The position numbers and the translations under genes were made by a program. The notes below the pieces were generated by a model, which saw only the letters and a program-made list of their open reading frames with translations, was not told the origin of the DNA and did no database searches. From contig JAEMQE010000215.1 in the NCBI GenBank assembly GCA_022758945.1, forward strand, positions 1 through 5,911: a stretch of 5,911 nucleotides of DNA, in the 5' to 3' direction. Positions 5,901-5,911 of this stretch are shown piece after piece (positions within the stretch are counted from its first letter, which is position 1; each line of letters begins with the position of its first letter). The stretch is from Lentimicrobium sp. (lineage in GTDB: Bacteria; Bacteroidota; Bacteroidia; Flavobacteriales; Flavobacteriaceae).

Positions 5901-5911
5901 TGCGCTATACA

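Overview
The window looks like a piece of a Flavobacterium-type (Bacteroidota, Flavobacteriia) chromosome. The reasons are an A+T-rich base composition, A-rich start-codon leaders without Shine-Dalgarno sequences, Bacteroidota-type promoter elements (TTG, 19 bp, TAnnTTTG), a DUF3078 outer-membrane-type protein, and an HflX with the long G4-G5 loop I associate with this phylum. Genus-level placement is inference from remembered homologues; no search was run.

Layout. Positions 1-570 (+) hold the 3' end of a DUF3078 protein gene. It converges on hflX (632-1864, -), and the 61-bp gap between them carries a perfect 36-bp palindrome that can terminate both genes. Positions 1865-2126 are non-coding and dominated by a roughly 132-bp inverted-repeat element built from 9-bp CACGAATTT units. 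Next, all on the minus strand and so transcribed right to left, come an old yellow enzyme (OYE) family flavin oxidoreductase (4659-5726), a Gfo/Idh/MocA oxidoreductase closest to NADP-dependent scyllo-inositol dehydrogenases of the IolW/YdgJ type (3437-4480), and a YbjJ/MosC-like major facilitator transporter (2127-3338). The OYE-Gfo gap contains a second, unrelated inverted-repeat element (4512-4652) with a short G+C-rich core. The Gfo-MFS gap contains a minus-strand intrinsic terminator. The right edge (5727-5911) is a divergent intergenic region: it has small dyads upstream of the OYE gene and a good rightward promoter for a gene beyond the window.

Function. HflX is a housekeeping ribosome-associated GTPase. 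The three genes on the right are plausible small-molecule metabolism genes (ene-reduction, polyol or sugar dehydrogenation, uptake or efflux). The gaps, the terminator and the repeat element argue against a single tight operon. I see no defence system, CRISPR array, transposase, phage gene, tRNA or rRNA, and no convincing new multi-gene system. The least explained sequence is the two different intergenic inverted-repeat elements and the dyad-rich region upstream of the OYE gene.
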